From a virus, in the IMG/VR virus record IMGVR_UViG_3300017991_000116, positions 1 through 62,536 of that record: DNA of 62,536 bases. One strand, 5' to 3'. How positions within the stretch are numbered: position 1 is the stretch's first letter; each line of letters begins with the position of its first letter. Below, in pieces: positions 24,989 to 32,625 of this stretch. A program made the position numbers and the translations under genes. The notes below the pieces were generated by a model that saw only the letters and a list, made by a program, of their open reading frames with translations, was not told the DNA's origin and ran no database searches.

Positions 24989-25424
24989 GCTCGTGCTCCA
25001 AGTGCTTGACGATCTCGACTCCGCCCATCTCGAGCATCTCGAAAACGACAGCCGCGTCCGTGTTGTCCCGAGCGTACGTCTCCTCGTACACGATGCGGGT
25101 GATTCCTGCCGTGATGATGGCCTTCACGCAGTCCTTGCAGGGGGTGAACCGGCAGTAGAGCGTCGCGCCTCTCAGGTCCCTGTTGAGGGCCGACACGATG
25201 GCATTGATCTCACTGTGCACGATGTACGGATACTTGCCCGGCCGGGTCCGTGGGAGTTTCCCATCGGGGAAGCCGGGCGGGAACCCGTTGTACCCCGTGC
25301 TCAGGATGCGCTTGTCGGGGGAGACGATGACGCACCCGACCTGCGTGTCCTCGTCGTGACTTCGCTGCGCCACCACCTTCGCGATGCGCATGAAGTAGGT
25401 GTCCCAGTCAGGTCGAACTCTCAT
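24969..25424 (-). CDS. dCMP deaminase (ComEB type)
   Basis: 151 residues, zinc-dependent deaminase of the cytidine/dCMP family. The HSE motif (His70, Glu72) supplies the zinc ligand and catalytic glutamate, and FTPCKDC (Cys96, Cys99) the other ligands. It converts dCMP to dUMP, feeding the ThyX thymidylate synthase encoded at 49307-50284. The reading frame overlaps both neighbours, as usual here. Confidence 0.92.
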   Translation of the reverse strand: MRVRPDWDTYFMRIAKVVAQRSHDEDTQVGCVIVSPDKRILSTGYNGFPPGFPDGKLPRTRPGKYPYIVHSEINAIVSALNRDLRGATLYCRFTPCKDCVKAIITAGITRIVYEETYARDNTDAAVVFEMLEMGGVEIVKHLEHEHEADSD

Positions 25425-26283
25425 CGTCTTGCTCCTCGAAACACTCGTTGACGAGAGGGCACTCTTCGGCGCGCTTGCAGTCGGGGGACGTGCAGATGCG
25501 CTCGGGCAGTTCGCCCGTCTCGATGCCCTCCCAGATGCTCATCGTCATGGTCTTGAGGGACTCCACGGTGTCCTCGTCGTAGGACATGTAGTGCTCGACG
25601 AGCGCGTTGATGCCGTAGACCCCCTTGACCCAGTACAGGATGATGCCCCACTGGCAACCCGTGAGCCACATGTACGTCTGGCACTGCACCGCGTGGGCGA
25701 AGTCGGGCACGTCTTTGATCTCGGGCGCGCGGCGAGGGGAGATGCTCTTGACCTCGAGCACACCAAGCCCCTTGTCCTCGGGTAGACCGAGAGCCAGCGG
25801 ATCCAAGAACCCGTCGTTGTGTCCGGTCAGACGGTACGCCTCGTTGATCCAGAACTGCTCCTCGTACTGGTACTCTTCCCCCTTGCAGACCTCGCACGGA
25901 CTCTCTGGCCGAAGAACCTGAAACTCTTCCTCGACGACGCCGAAGTTGCCGGCAGTGTTGCCGCCGTACCGCTTGCCGCACTTGGTGCAGAACCACTTCC
26001 CACGGAGCGCCCCGACCTTCGGCAGGATGATGTTCTGCAACGCGTAGTGTAGACCGCTGCCATGATCGAAAGTCAGAAGAAGGTTCGTGTCGATGACGTC
26101 AGGGAGCTCGATGTCGTGCTTCGACGCCAACACCATCGCTCGAGCACACGTGTACGGGAGAGAGCTCGCCCGCATCGTGTCCTTGAGGGTCAGGGGCTTG
26201 GCGACGCCGACGCGCCTGTACTCCCCCTGTATGAGCTTACGAAGAGACGGAACAAATGCGCGAGTAACTGCCCTGCGAGCCAT
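25408..26283 (-). CDS. Cas4/RecB-like PD-(D/E)XK nuclease with cysteine cluster
   Basis: 291 residues. The nuclease core shows GHNDGFLDP (Asp157), LGVLEVKS (Glu177, Lys179) and a QxxxY-type helix HAVQCQTYMWLTG (about 197-209). A zinc ribbon (Cys99, 102, 130, 133) is inserted. Cys46 plus a C-terminal cysteine group (CTSPDC...CPLVNEC) suggests an iron-sulfur cluster as in Cas4/AddB-type nucleases. A role in recombination or end processing is inferred from neighbours (ruvC, recA). AAGGAC precedes the ATG at 26283; the gene overlaps the upstream frame by 94 nt. Confidence 0.8.
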   Translation of the reverse strand: MARRAVTRAFVPSLRKLIQGEYRRVGVAKPLTLKDTMRASSLPYTCARAMVLASKHDIELPDVIDTNLLLTFDHGSGLHYALQNIILPKVGALRGKWFCTKCGKRYGGNTAGNFGVVEEEFQVLRPESPCEVCKGEEYQYEEQFWINEAYRLTGHNDGFLDPLALGLPEDKGLGVLEVKSISPRRAPEIKDVPDFAHAVQCQTYMWLTGCQWGIILYWVKGVYGINALVEHYMSYDEDTVESLKTMTMSIWEGIETGELPERICTSPDCKRAEECPLVNECFEEQDDESST

Positions 26284-26546
26284 CGTCCTTTACCTTGCCT
26301 TTTCCGCACGTCCAAAGAAATCGCAATCAGTCGTCGCTCGACCTCCCCGAGCATCGTTTCCGCCTCTGCCGAGGTGACTTCGACGCCGCACCGGGGACAC
26401 TCCATCCATTTACCGTGAGCGGCCCACTCAAGCAAGACGTCGCATGCTCTGCACTCCAAACCCCAGTAGGACCGCTCGGACACGAAGCGCACGTGACTGT
26501 CCGCGTCCATCTTCAGGAAGGGTCGTAGTCGTTGCAGATCCGACAT
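26190..26546 (-). CDS. Zinc-ribbon protein
   Basis: 118 residues, ATG at 26546 overlapping the previous stop (TGATG). CRAC and CPRCG pairs (about residues 32-53) with a tryptophan-containing spacer form a zinc ribbon, followed by a long helix. The C-terminal 31 codons overlap the Cas4-like gene start in another frame. Such a long overlap is unusual here, and one of the two boundaries may be wrong. Confidence 0.5.
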   Translation of the reverse strand: MSDLQRLRPFLKMDADSHVRFVSERSYWGLECRACDVLLEWAAHGKWMECPRCGVEVTSAEAETMLGEVERRLIAISLDVRKRQGKGRWLAGQLLAHLFRLFVSSYRGSTGASASPSP

Positions 26547-26719
26547 CAGTGCACCTCGCCCTTCGGGGGGACCTTTCGCCCTTCCCGCTTCGCGCGCCAC
26601 TCCGGGTCGCCGTTCGTGTAGCCCTCCCAATACGCGTCCTCGAGCGCCTTGCGCAGAAGCGGGTCGGTGGTGAAGTCCGCGAGCTGCCAGTACAGGAAGC
26701 GCAGACCTTTCCTGATCAT
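26546..26719 (-). CDS. Small basic helical protein
   Basis: 57 residues starting MIRKGLRFLYW at the ATG overlapping the upstream stop (ATGA); an in-frame ATG 5 codons earlier is possible. Aromatic-rich N-terminal half and charged C-terminus (EWRAKREGRK). Not long or hydrophobic enough for a clear membrane span. Function unknown. Confidence 0.5.
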   Translation of the reverse strand: MIRKGLRFLYWQLADFTTDPLLRKALEDAYWEGYTNGDPEWRAKREGRKVPPKGEVH

Positions 26720-27123
26720 TTCTCGAGCCCGCATGCCTTCAGCAGCCTTTCGAAAACCTCCATCGGTACCACGGCGTAGTCTTCGCTGGTGCGGCCCGCG
26801 TTGCTGTCGAACGTGACGATGAGCATGGGGTCCTTGGCTACACGCTGCGCGCCGTCACGCACCCTGTCAAGCCACTCCTTCTTCAGTCCGATGGACTTCT
26901 TGTCCGTGAACTTGTGCTCGATGTGGAATTCGGGAGTCGAGATGTCTCCCTGGTCCGTCGTCTTGTCGTGCTTCGACCAACGGGCGGCGCCCGACCGCTT
27001 GATGCGCTTGCCGCTCGTGCCGGCCAGACGTTGCTCGTGCCGGCGCGAACGCTTCGTGCGCTCCGACCGATCCCGGTCCGAGTCAAGAAGCGGAGGGACA
27101 GGCTTCTTGACCTCGTCCGACAT
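26716..27123 (-). CDS. PD-(D/E)XK-like phage nuclease candidate
   Basis: 135 residues, ATG at 27123. A very basic N-terminal half leads into FHIEHKFTDKKSIGLKKEW (about 73-91), in which the E-x-K pair (IEHK) and following helix resemble small phage resolvase-like endonucleases, then LIVTFDSN. Adjacent to recA and near ruvC, it may cut branched or recombining DNA. The first catalytic acid is not clearly visible, so this is a moderate call. Confidence 0.5.
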   Translation of the reverse strand: MSDEVKKPVPPLLDSDRDRSERTKRSRRHEQRLAGTSGKRIKRSGAARWSKHDKTTDQGDISTPEFHIEHKFTDKKSIGLKKEWLDRVRDGAQRVAKDPMLIVTFDSNAGRTSEDYAVVPMEVFERLLKACGLEK

Positions 27124-27125
27124 CG

Positions 27126-28220
27126 CTACCCCAAGAGCGTGGACATCGTCGCGTGCCACATCTTGTCGAGGAACTCAGGGTTGGTGAGCATCTCCTGCTC
27201 GATGCGGGACCTGCCTCGGAACTTCTCTCCGAGAGCCATCCAGCTACTGCCGGAACCTTCGACGAGCCCCACCTTCTCGGCCATGCGCACGATGTCGTGC
27301 TCGTTGGAGATGTCACCCATGTTGCGGTGCTCGGTAGGGGACAAGATCATCTTGAAGGCTGCCGCGATCTTCGCCGCCGAAACCTTGTTCTTCTCGACGC
27401 GGAAGTTGAATTCGGCCGTGAGGGGCTTGCCCGTGATCTCGTCCATCTCGTACTTGCTGGCCGACAGCTTGACCTCGGTCGAGCTCGCGAACCCCGGCGC
27501 CATGCCCCCAGGTTGCGTCTCAGGCGAGCCGAACATCACGCCCACCTTCATGCGTACCTGGTTGGTGAAAAAGAGCGTAGGACGGCGTCCTGTCTCGTTG
27601 CCGACCGCATTCAAAGCCGACACGAACTTGCGGACACCCTTGCCGACAGCTCGGGCTTGAATGCCCACCGTCTCCTTCGCCGTGGACTCCGCGATCTCCT
27701 TCGCAGGGGTGAGGAAGGCGATGGAGTCGATGACCAGGATGTCGCAACCGACACGCACGACCGACTCGGCCATGTCGAGGGTCTGCTCCGCGTACTCAGG
27801 GATGGACAGAAGCACGCGACTCGTGTCCACGCCCATCTTCTCGGCCCACGGAAGGTCAAGACCGCCCTCCACGTCGAGGAACACGACAGCAGGGTCGCGG
27901 GGTTTGCCGCACGCGCACAGACTTTGAAGTGCCCAACAGTTGGAGCACCGTTGCTGCGCCTGCGCGATCGTCTTGAGGAAGGTCGTTGTCTTCGCCGCCG
28001 ACTTGTGGCCCCAAACCACGTTGACCCGCCCCACCGGGAAGCCGCCGCCGAGCGCGTAGTCCAACATGAAGATGCCCGTGGGGATGCGCGGGACCTTCTG
28101 CACGCCGAACTCGGAAGCTCGTGTGAAGATGGCCTCTCCGTGCTGCTTCCGGATCTTCTTGACCAGGTCACTCGACAGCAGCGCCTCGAGGGGGCGTTCG
28201 ATCTTCGGCGCCTTCGGCAT
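27126..28220 (-). CDS. recA: RecA-like recombinase
   Basis: 364 residues. Walker A GHKSAAKTT (71-79), Walker B-like CDILVIDSIAFL (about 160), an L2-type region rich in Gly/Gln (about 225-245), and a RecA-like N-terminal helix. The usual MAW-type signature is altered to FLDVEGGLD. Unlike cellular RecA, a cysteine insertion (Cys92, 95, 102, 104: CSNC...CAC) lies right after Walker A and could bind zinc. It catalyses strand exchange for repair and replication restart. Confidence 0.9.
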   Translation of the reverse strand: MPKAPKIERPLEALLSSDLVKKIRKQHGEAIFTRASEFGVQKVPRIPTGIFMLDYALGGGFPVGRVNVVWGHKSAAKTTTFLKTIAQAQQRCSNCWALQSLCACGKPRDPAVVFLDVEGGLDLPWAEKMGVDTSRVLLSIPEYAEQTLDMAESVVRVGCDILVIDSIAFLTPAKEIAESTAKETVGIQARAVGKGVRKFVSALNAVGNETGRRPTLFFTNQVRMKVGVMFGSPETQPGGMAPGFASSTEVKLSASKYEMDEITGKPLTAEFNFRVEKNKVSAAKIAAAFKMILSPTEHRNMGDISNEHDIVRMAEKVGLVEGSGSSWMALGEKFRGRSRIEQEMLTNPEFLDKMWHATMSTLLG

Positions 28221-28558
28221 CAGAACAAGTCCTTCTTCTTGCCCATGATCTTCTTCTTCTCGCCCACGAGGCGGTCCTCGACGAACTGGCGAGCGAAGGT
28301 GTAGGCGCCTTCGACCTCTTCCTGGTAGCAGGGGACGTTGATGCTCACGTCGAGCCGGGCGCTCTCGTAGTTGCCCATGTTGATGGTGAGCCCGAGGCTC
28401 ACGCCGACCTGGGCGGGAGGCGTCACGAACTGACGCACTTCGAGGAATTCAGTCTCCTCGTCGATCGGGCCTTCGGCCTTGTTCATGCCCGTCTTGTTGA
28501 ACTGCCTGCGGACCGTCACCGTGGGGTGGCCTACCGTCTGCTTCTTGTCGTCACTCAT
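28220..28558 (-). CDS. Conserved hypothetical upstream of recA
   Basis: 112 residues, ATG at 28558 (ATGA overlap) and stop overlapping recA's ATG (TGATG). Beta-rich centre (EFLEVRQFVTPPAQVGVSLGLTINMG) followed by helices and a Lys-rich tail. Tight coupling on both sides suggests a recombination accessory protein. No motif recognised. Confidence 0.55.
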   Translation of the reverse strand: MSDDKKQTVGHPTVTVRRQFNKTGMNKAEGPIDEETEFLEVRQFVTPPAQVGVSLGLTINMGNYESARLDVSINVPCYQEEVEGAYTFARQFVEDRLVGEKKKIMGKKKDLF

Positions 28559-29370
28559 GTCTTGTCCTCCAACCTCTTCACAAGCTCGGCCCCGATCACA
28601 CCGAGAGCCTTCCAGCGCTTGTGAACGTCTTTGAAAAATGCCTGCCAGTCGTCGCCGCGCATGTCGTCTCCGTGCTTGTCGAGAGCAGTCTTGACCGCTT
28701 CGATCATCGGGAGCGAATAAAGGCGGTACCTCGTCTTCGTCGCGCGGAAAGGTGTCGGGGGAAGGGCGCCTCGGCTCTCCATCTGTTCGACCGTCATCAC
28801 GGTGCGGTCGATGGCGGTAGCGAGCACGCCGATGCGGAACAGCTTCATCTTGACGACCTTGCCGTCCGCACGCTTCACCTCCCACGTGTAGTCCCGAGGG
28901 GTGTACTTGCGCCGAGACCGCTGAGGCTGAAGCCGCCCCTGCTTGATCATCAGTTCGCGAATCTGTTCGACCTGGTCTGCCGTGTACAGACGATCGCCCT
29001 TGGTGTTGCGCAGGGGCGTCTCGGGCAGCACGCCGCGTCGTTCCCACAAGCGGACGGCTTGAACGGAGCAACCGAGGACTCGGGCCAGCGCACCGATCGT
29101 GAACAGGGTTTCCTTGACGGTTCCCTTCTTCGTCTTGATCGTCGCCTCGACCACGCGATAGGGCTGCTCGGCGATGCGGACCTTCTTCGCTTCCCGCTCC
29201 TTCGCCTGCTCCTGCGACTTCTCCTCCCTCGCCTTGCGACGACGCTCTCGGTTGCCCTTGAGCACCCGTGCCTTGTACTCGGGATCGGAATGGTAGCGGT
29301 CACGGCGGCTCTTGTTGAGCTCCTCGCCGTTCTCGTCGTACCAAGCCTTGAAATCGAACTCTCCGCCCAT
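28555..29370 (-). CDS. Tandem MerR-type helix-turn-helix protein
   Basis: 271 residues. A highly charged N-terminal coil (20-70) precedes two MerR-like winged HTH units: about 88-140 (LFTIGALARVLGCSVQAVRLWERRG) and about 175-230 (LFRIGVLATAIDRTVMTVEQMESRG). Both keep the IG-LA spacing and an L-RNTKGDR or FRATKTRYR wing. Probably a DNA-binding regulator or replication protein. The ATG is 6 nt after a -10 box, with no ribosome site, so it is a strong leaderless candidate. Confidence 0.75.
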   Translation of the reverse strand: MGGEFDFKAWYDENGEELNKSRRDRYHSDPEYKARVLKGNRERRRKAREEKSQEQAKEREAKKVRIAEQPYRVVEATIKTKKGTVKETLFTIGALARVLGCSVQAVRLWERRGVLPETPLRNTKGDRLYTADQVEQIRELMIKQGRLQPQRSRRKYTPRDYTWEVKRADGKVVKMKLFRIGVLATAIDRTVMTVEQMESRGALPPTPFRATKTRYRLYSLPMIEAVKTALDKHGDDMRGDDWQAFFKDVHKRWKALGVIGAELVKRLEDKT

Positions 29371-29376
29371 GTTGAA

Positions 29377-29404
29377 AAGATAACAGTTGTTTGGTGATTG
29401 TCAA
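29377..29404 (-). promoter_or_regulatory. Promoter with leaderless geometry
   Basis: TTGACA (29399-29404), 16-nt spacer, TATCTT (29377-29382), TTCAAC, then ATG at 29370. The helicase TGA (29401) lies inside TTGACA. Confidence 0.7.
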
Positions 29405-30741
29405 GTGACTCGTCGGTAGAGCCTGTCACGGTTGTCGGCAGAGGACCGGAAGATCTTGATGTTGTCGTCGCGGAAGTCCACCACGATCGGGTCCTTTTTG
29501 CCTGGATGTGGTCGCTGGATGCGCCCCACGGCTTGCTCCACATCGCTGAGCGGCGTGGTCAACAATAACGTGTCCAGAGCCGGGATGTCGAGCCCTTCCG
29601 AAGCGAACTGGGAGGTGGCAAAGATGACCTGCGCCTCCGCAGCTTCCTTGCGTTGCTCCTCCTTCTGACCGCCCACGTAGAAGCCGGTCGTCTTCGGGTC
29701 GTCGGGGAATTTCTTCAACCACTCCTTCGTGAACATCTCCTCGAGCATGTGAAGGTGCTGGAGACGCTCGCTCAAGACGAGAGGCTTGCGGCCCGCTTCG
29801 ACGGCACGAACGAGTTGGTCGACGATGGAAGCGTTGCGTTGCCGGCTGTTGACCAGGAACCGGATGACCAGGGTGCGCGGTGCGAGGGTGGGGTTGAACT
29901 TGTCGGTCTTGACGAGCTTGAAGGTGGTCCAGACCCGCTTCACCTTGACCTTCAGGCGCTGCTCAGTGGCTCCGAAGACGACGTTGCCGATGTGGTAGAG
30001 GAAGACGTTGTCGGCGCCGTCCTTGCGCCTTGGGGTCGCGCTAACGCCCAGTCTCCACCGGGCCGAGAACTTCGCAGGCACCGGGCTCCACGTCTCGGCG
30101 CCGATGCGGTGGACCTCGTCGGTCACGAAAAGCTGAGGGTACAGGTAGAGCCCCGGTGGGTAGACACGCTGCGAGAGACTCTGCACCATCGCCAAGACGA
30201 TGTGCCGGTCCACGTAGTCGCACGTGTCGCCTTGCACGAGCCCGATGGATGCCTCGGGGAGGAACTGCTGAATGCGCTCCTTCCACTGGTTCATCAGGAA
30301 CTCCTTGTGCACCACGACGATCGTCGGACACGAGAGCCTCGCGATGATGGCGCACACGGCGACCGTCTTGCCCCACCCTGGTGCAGCTCGGACGATACCG
30401 CCGAGCTCCCCACCTTCGAAGTCGCCCACCACCTTCGCGACGCCCGCAGCCTGCTCGGTCCGAAGCTGCCCCGCGAACTCGAGCGGTTCGTCGAACGTCT
30501 CTCGCTCCGAGTAGTTGTAGATGATCTCGTGCTTCTGCTTGGCGTTGTTCAGGAAGAACTGGCGCGGGACGCCTAGGTGCTGGTCTGTCTCCCGCCACAG
30601 TTCGATGGGCTCCGGGTCGTCTCCGGGGAAGTCCCCCAGCTTGCGAGGCTGGATGGTCAGGGCCTCCTTGATCGACAGAGTTTGGGTGGGGGTGAGCTCT
30701 TCCTTCAGAAGCCACGCGTACCTGTCGATCACGACCTTCAT
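29401..30741 (-). CDS. SF2 DNA helicase, UvsW/XPB-like
   Basis: 446 residues. Helicase motifs in order: I APGWGKT (about 119-125), Ia around VVVHKEFLMNQW, II DEVH (about 207), III SAT (about 232), and VI QAVGRIQR (about 402). The N-terminal about 90 residues form a separate domain. Similar proteins (T4 UvsW) unwind branched and R-loop DNA and promote the switch to recombination-dependent replication, which suits the recA/ruvC neighbourhood. No nuclease domain is present. Confidence 0.88.
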   Translation of the reverse strand: MKVVIDRYAWLLKEELTPTQTLSIKEALTIQPRKLGDFPGDDPEPIELWRETDQHLGVPRQFFLNNAKQKHEIIYNYSERETFDEPLEFAGQLRTEQAAGVAKVVGDFEGGELGGIVRAAPGWGKTVAVCAIIARLSCPTIVVVHKEFLMNQWKERIQQFLPEASIGLVQGDTCDYVDRHIVLAMVQSLSQRVYPPGLYLYPQLFVTDEVHRIGAETWSPVPAKFSARWRLGVSATPRRKDGADNVFLYHIGNVVFGATEQRLKVKVKRVWTTFKLVKTDKFNPTLAPRTLVIRFLVNSRQRNASIVDQLVRAVEAGRKPLVLSERLQHLHMLEEMFTKEWLKKFPDDPKTTGFYVGGQKEEQRKEAAEAQVIFATSQFASEGLDIPALDTLLLTTPLSDVEQAVGRIQRPHPGKKDPIVVDFRDDNIKIFRSSADNRDRLYRRVT

Positions 30742-31478
30742 CTACGAATCCTGACTGCTTCGGGGAACAAGCGGAGCATCGCGACACCCGCTTGCTCGAG
30801 GAGGTGGTCCAAGTCCTTGGTGTTGCGGATGACGAAGTCGAACTCGTCGGGGTCCAGGTCTCGCTCGGAGTCGTGTTTGAGCCCCTCGCTCTCGAGGGAG
30901 GTGTCACGGCCCAAGATGATGGCGACCTTGCCGCCCTTCTCTTTGATGCCGTCAATCTCGTTGCCGAACCGCACGTCAGGGAAGACGACTCCGGGACACC
31001 GGATGATGGGGTACTCGTCCTGCACGAACAAGCCCTTCTTCGGGTCGTAGCCCATACACGGTGCCTCGGGATAGGGCTTCACGAGCAGTTGCTCCGCGAC
31101 GTCGAGAGCGTACTGCACCCACGTGTTGTAGAAGCACCCGCGCCCCCACTCGGAACCGAGCTGTTGCAGTGCGTGCCTGGGAGTCAGGTAGACATCCTCG
31201 ACCGGGCTAGGTGCGTCGATGCGCTTGCCGTCGTCGGTCCAACCGACGAGGTGGGAACCGAGGGAGCCCTGCCGCTGCCGGACGTACCGCTTGTCCGGAG
31301 CGTTGCGGCTCTCGCTGGGGCCCCACAACTGATCGTCAGTGAACCGGTAGACGTCCTTGCAAATGCGCTTGAGCGGGTCGCCGAAAGCCACGGGGGTCCA
31401 GAGGAAGGCATCTTGGATGGCCTTCGCCACGGTGCTCTTGCCGCTGCCGGCCTTACCGGCGATGCCGAGAAGGTTCAT
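30738..31478 (-). CDS. Deoxynucleoside monophosphate kinase
   Basis: 246 residues, P-loop GKAGSGKST (8-16) at the N-terminus followed by AFGDPLKRICKDVY, typical of T4 gp1-type dNMP kinases, then YLTPRHALQQLGSEWGR (substrate-binding region). It phosphorylates dNMPs released from host DNA or made by dCMP deaminase/ThyX. Coupled by ATGA on both sides. Length is near the T4 enzyme. Confidence 0.85.
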   Translation of the reverse strand: MNLLGIAGKAGSGKSTVAKAIQDAFLWTPVAFGDPLKRICKDVYRFTDDQLWGPSESRNAPDKRYVRQRQGSLGSHLVGWTDDGKRIDAPSPVEDVYLTPRHALQQLGSEWGRGCFYNTWVQYALDVAEQLLVKPYPEAPCMGYDPKKGLFVQDEYPIIRCPGVVFPDVRFGNEIDGIKEKGGKVAIILGRDTSLESEGLKHDSERDLDPDEFDFVIRNTKDLDHLLEQAGVAMLRLFPEAVRIRR

Positions 31479-31678
31479 CCGATACCCTTGGTCCTGTCGC
31501 TGTCTTGGAAGTCGAGCTCCGCTTGAGCCTGCGCCGGCCAGTCCTTGGGGGGCAGGTCATCACGGTTCTTCGCGAACCACTGGAGAGCGACCTTCCTTCG
31601 ACGTGAGGTGCGATCCTCGAGGATCGCTTCCATCTGCCCCTTGCCGATGTGCACTACCGCGAAAACTGGCTTGCTCAT
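31475..31678 (-). CDS. Small hypothetical protein
   Basis: 67 residues, start at 31678 with GGGAG upstream, just after a strong terminator, so it needs read-through or a nearby promoter that I cannot find. Beta-strand N-terminus (KPVFAVVHIGKGQMEAIL) with basic middle. Its stop overlaps the kinase start as ATGA. No family recognised. Confidence 0.55.
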   Translation of the reverse strand: MSKPVFAVVHIGKGQMEAILEDRTSRRRKVALQWFAKNRDDLPPKDWPAQAQAELDFQDSDRTKGIG

Positions 31679-31689
31679 GGGAGTCTCCC

Positions 31690-31751
31690 AAAAAACAACC
31701 CGCCCCGGCTGCTTCGGGGAAAGGGGGGGGGTCCTCCGCAACCGGGACGGG
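31690..31751 (-). terminator. Rho-independent terminator after gp32-like gene
   Basis: A 14-bp stem (arms 31738-31751 and 31699-31712, with G-U pairs) followed by TTGTTTTTT on the minus strand. The 25-nt loop is strikingly C-rich with a run of nine C. It ends the single-stranded DNA-binding protein message about 20 nt past its stop codon. Confidence 0.8.
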
Positions 31752-31770
31752 CCGAGTCTGTTGTCGTCGG

Positions 31771-32565
31771 TCAGAAGGGGACGTCCTCTTCCTTCCCCCC
31801 GGCGCCCCCGGAACCTCCACCGCTGTTGTCGTCGGTGTTGCCGAGCGCTTCGTCGCGGCTCACGCCGCCGAGCAACTCGCGAACGTAGGCGTTGCCTCGC
31901 GGCTGCAAGACCTCCATGTAGTTGAAGGGGACGACACGCCGAATCAGCTTGCCCTCGGTGTCGAACTCGAGCTGGAACACCTTCTTCAGAAGGGCCATGG
32001 CGTTCTCGTCCTGCTCGGCCTTGTCCCACAAGTCGCTCAGCTTCTTGCCCTTGTAGTTGGCGAGCTCGAACAGCTTGTCCTCGTCCGTGACCGGTCCGTC
32101 GAATTCCCACTCGTCACCGACAGCGGGCTTCTTGTCGTCCTCACGATGGACCTTCCACTTGGTCATGATGAGGGAGCCCTTGTCTTCCTTCTTGCGCTTC
32201 CACTTCTTGAGCGTGCCGACCTTCCCACCTACGAGCTTCACCTCGTACTGGTACTTGTTGCCCTTCTTGTCGACGTTGAGCGTGCAGTCCACCATCGTCA
32301 GGTAGCCCGTGTAGGCTCGGGACTTCTCGCCGAGTCGCGTGCAGCTCTCGCACGTGTCCTCGAATCCCTGGTTGCACGTGTGGTGGTTGCGCCACGAGCC
32401 GTTGAGCTTGGCGTTGTGCTCCTTGATGCAGAAGGCTTCGTCGTCGATCATCACAAGCGCGCGGCTGTTACCGGCGGGAATCCACAACCGGTTCGGCCCC
32501 TGCATCGCCTGGATGCGTTGCTCTTCTTGCGCCACCCCATCATACCCAGTGTTGTACCAATTCAT
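31771..32565 (-). CDS. gp32-like single-stranded DNA-binding protein
   Basis: 264 residues. A zinc-binding pattern near residues 60-75 (HHTC...CESC) recalls T4 gp32's zinc site. The C-terminus has a Gly-rich linker and an acidic tip ending EEDVPF, like the partner-binding tails of SSB proteins. It should coat replication-fork ssDNA and recruit primase/helicase. Its own promoter (32632-32660), a hairpin in the leader (32603-32625) and a strong terminator make it a separately regulated gene. GAGGAG precedes the ATG at 32565. Confidence 0.8.
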   Translation of the reverse strand: MNWYNTGYDGVAQEEQRIQAMQGPNRLWIPAGNSRALVMIDDEAFCIKEHNAKLNGSWRNHHTCNQGFEDTCESCTRLGEKSRAYTGYLTMVDCTLNVDKKGNKYQYEVKLVGGKVGTLKKWKRKKEDKGSLIMTKWKVHREDDKKPAVGDEWEFDGPVTDEDKLFELANYKGKKLSDLWDKAEQDENAMALLKKVFQLEFDTEGKLIRRVVPFNYMEVLQPRGNAYVRELLGGVSRDEALGNTDDNSGGGSGGAGGKEEDVPF

Positions 32566-32602
32566 GGCATCTCCTCGGATCAGCGATCCTCTGTTGGTTC
32601 CT

Positions 32603-32625
32603 AGTGACCCACGATGGGCGTCACT
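32603..32625 (-). promoter_or_regulatory. Leader hairpin of gp32-like mRNA
   Basis: Minus-strand AGTGA...TCACT and CCCA...TGGG arms form a 9-bp hairpin with a 2-nt bulge, about 38 nt upstream of the start codon. T4 gene 32 is autoregulated through a structured leader; this hairpin is a candidate for similar control, which is inference. Confidence 0.4.
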
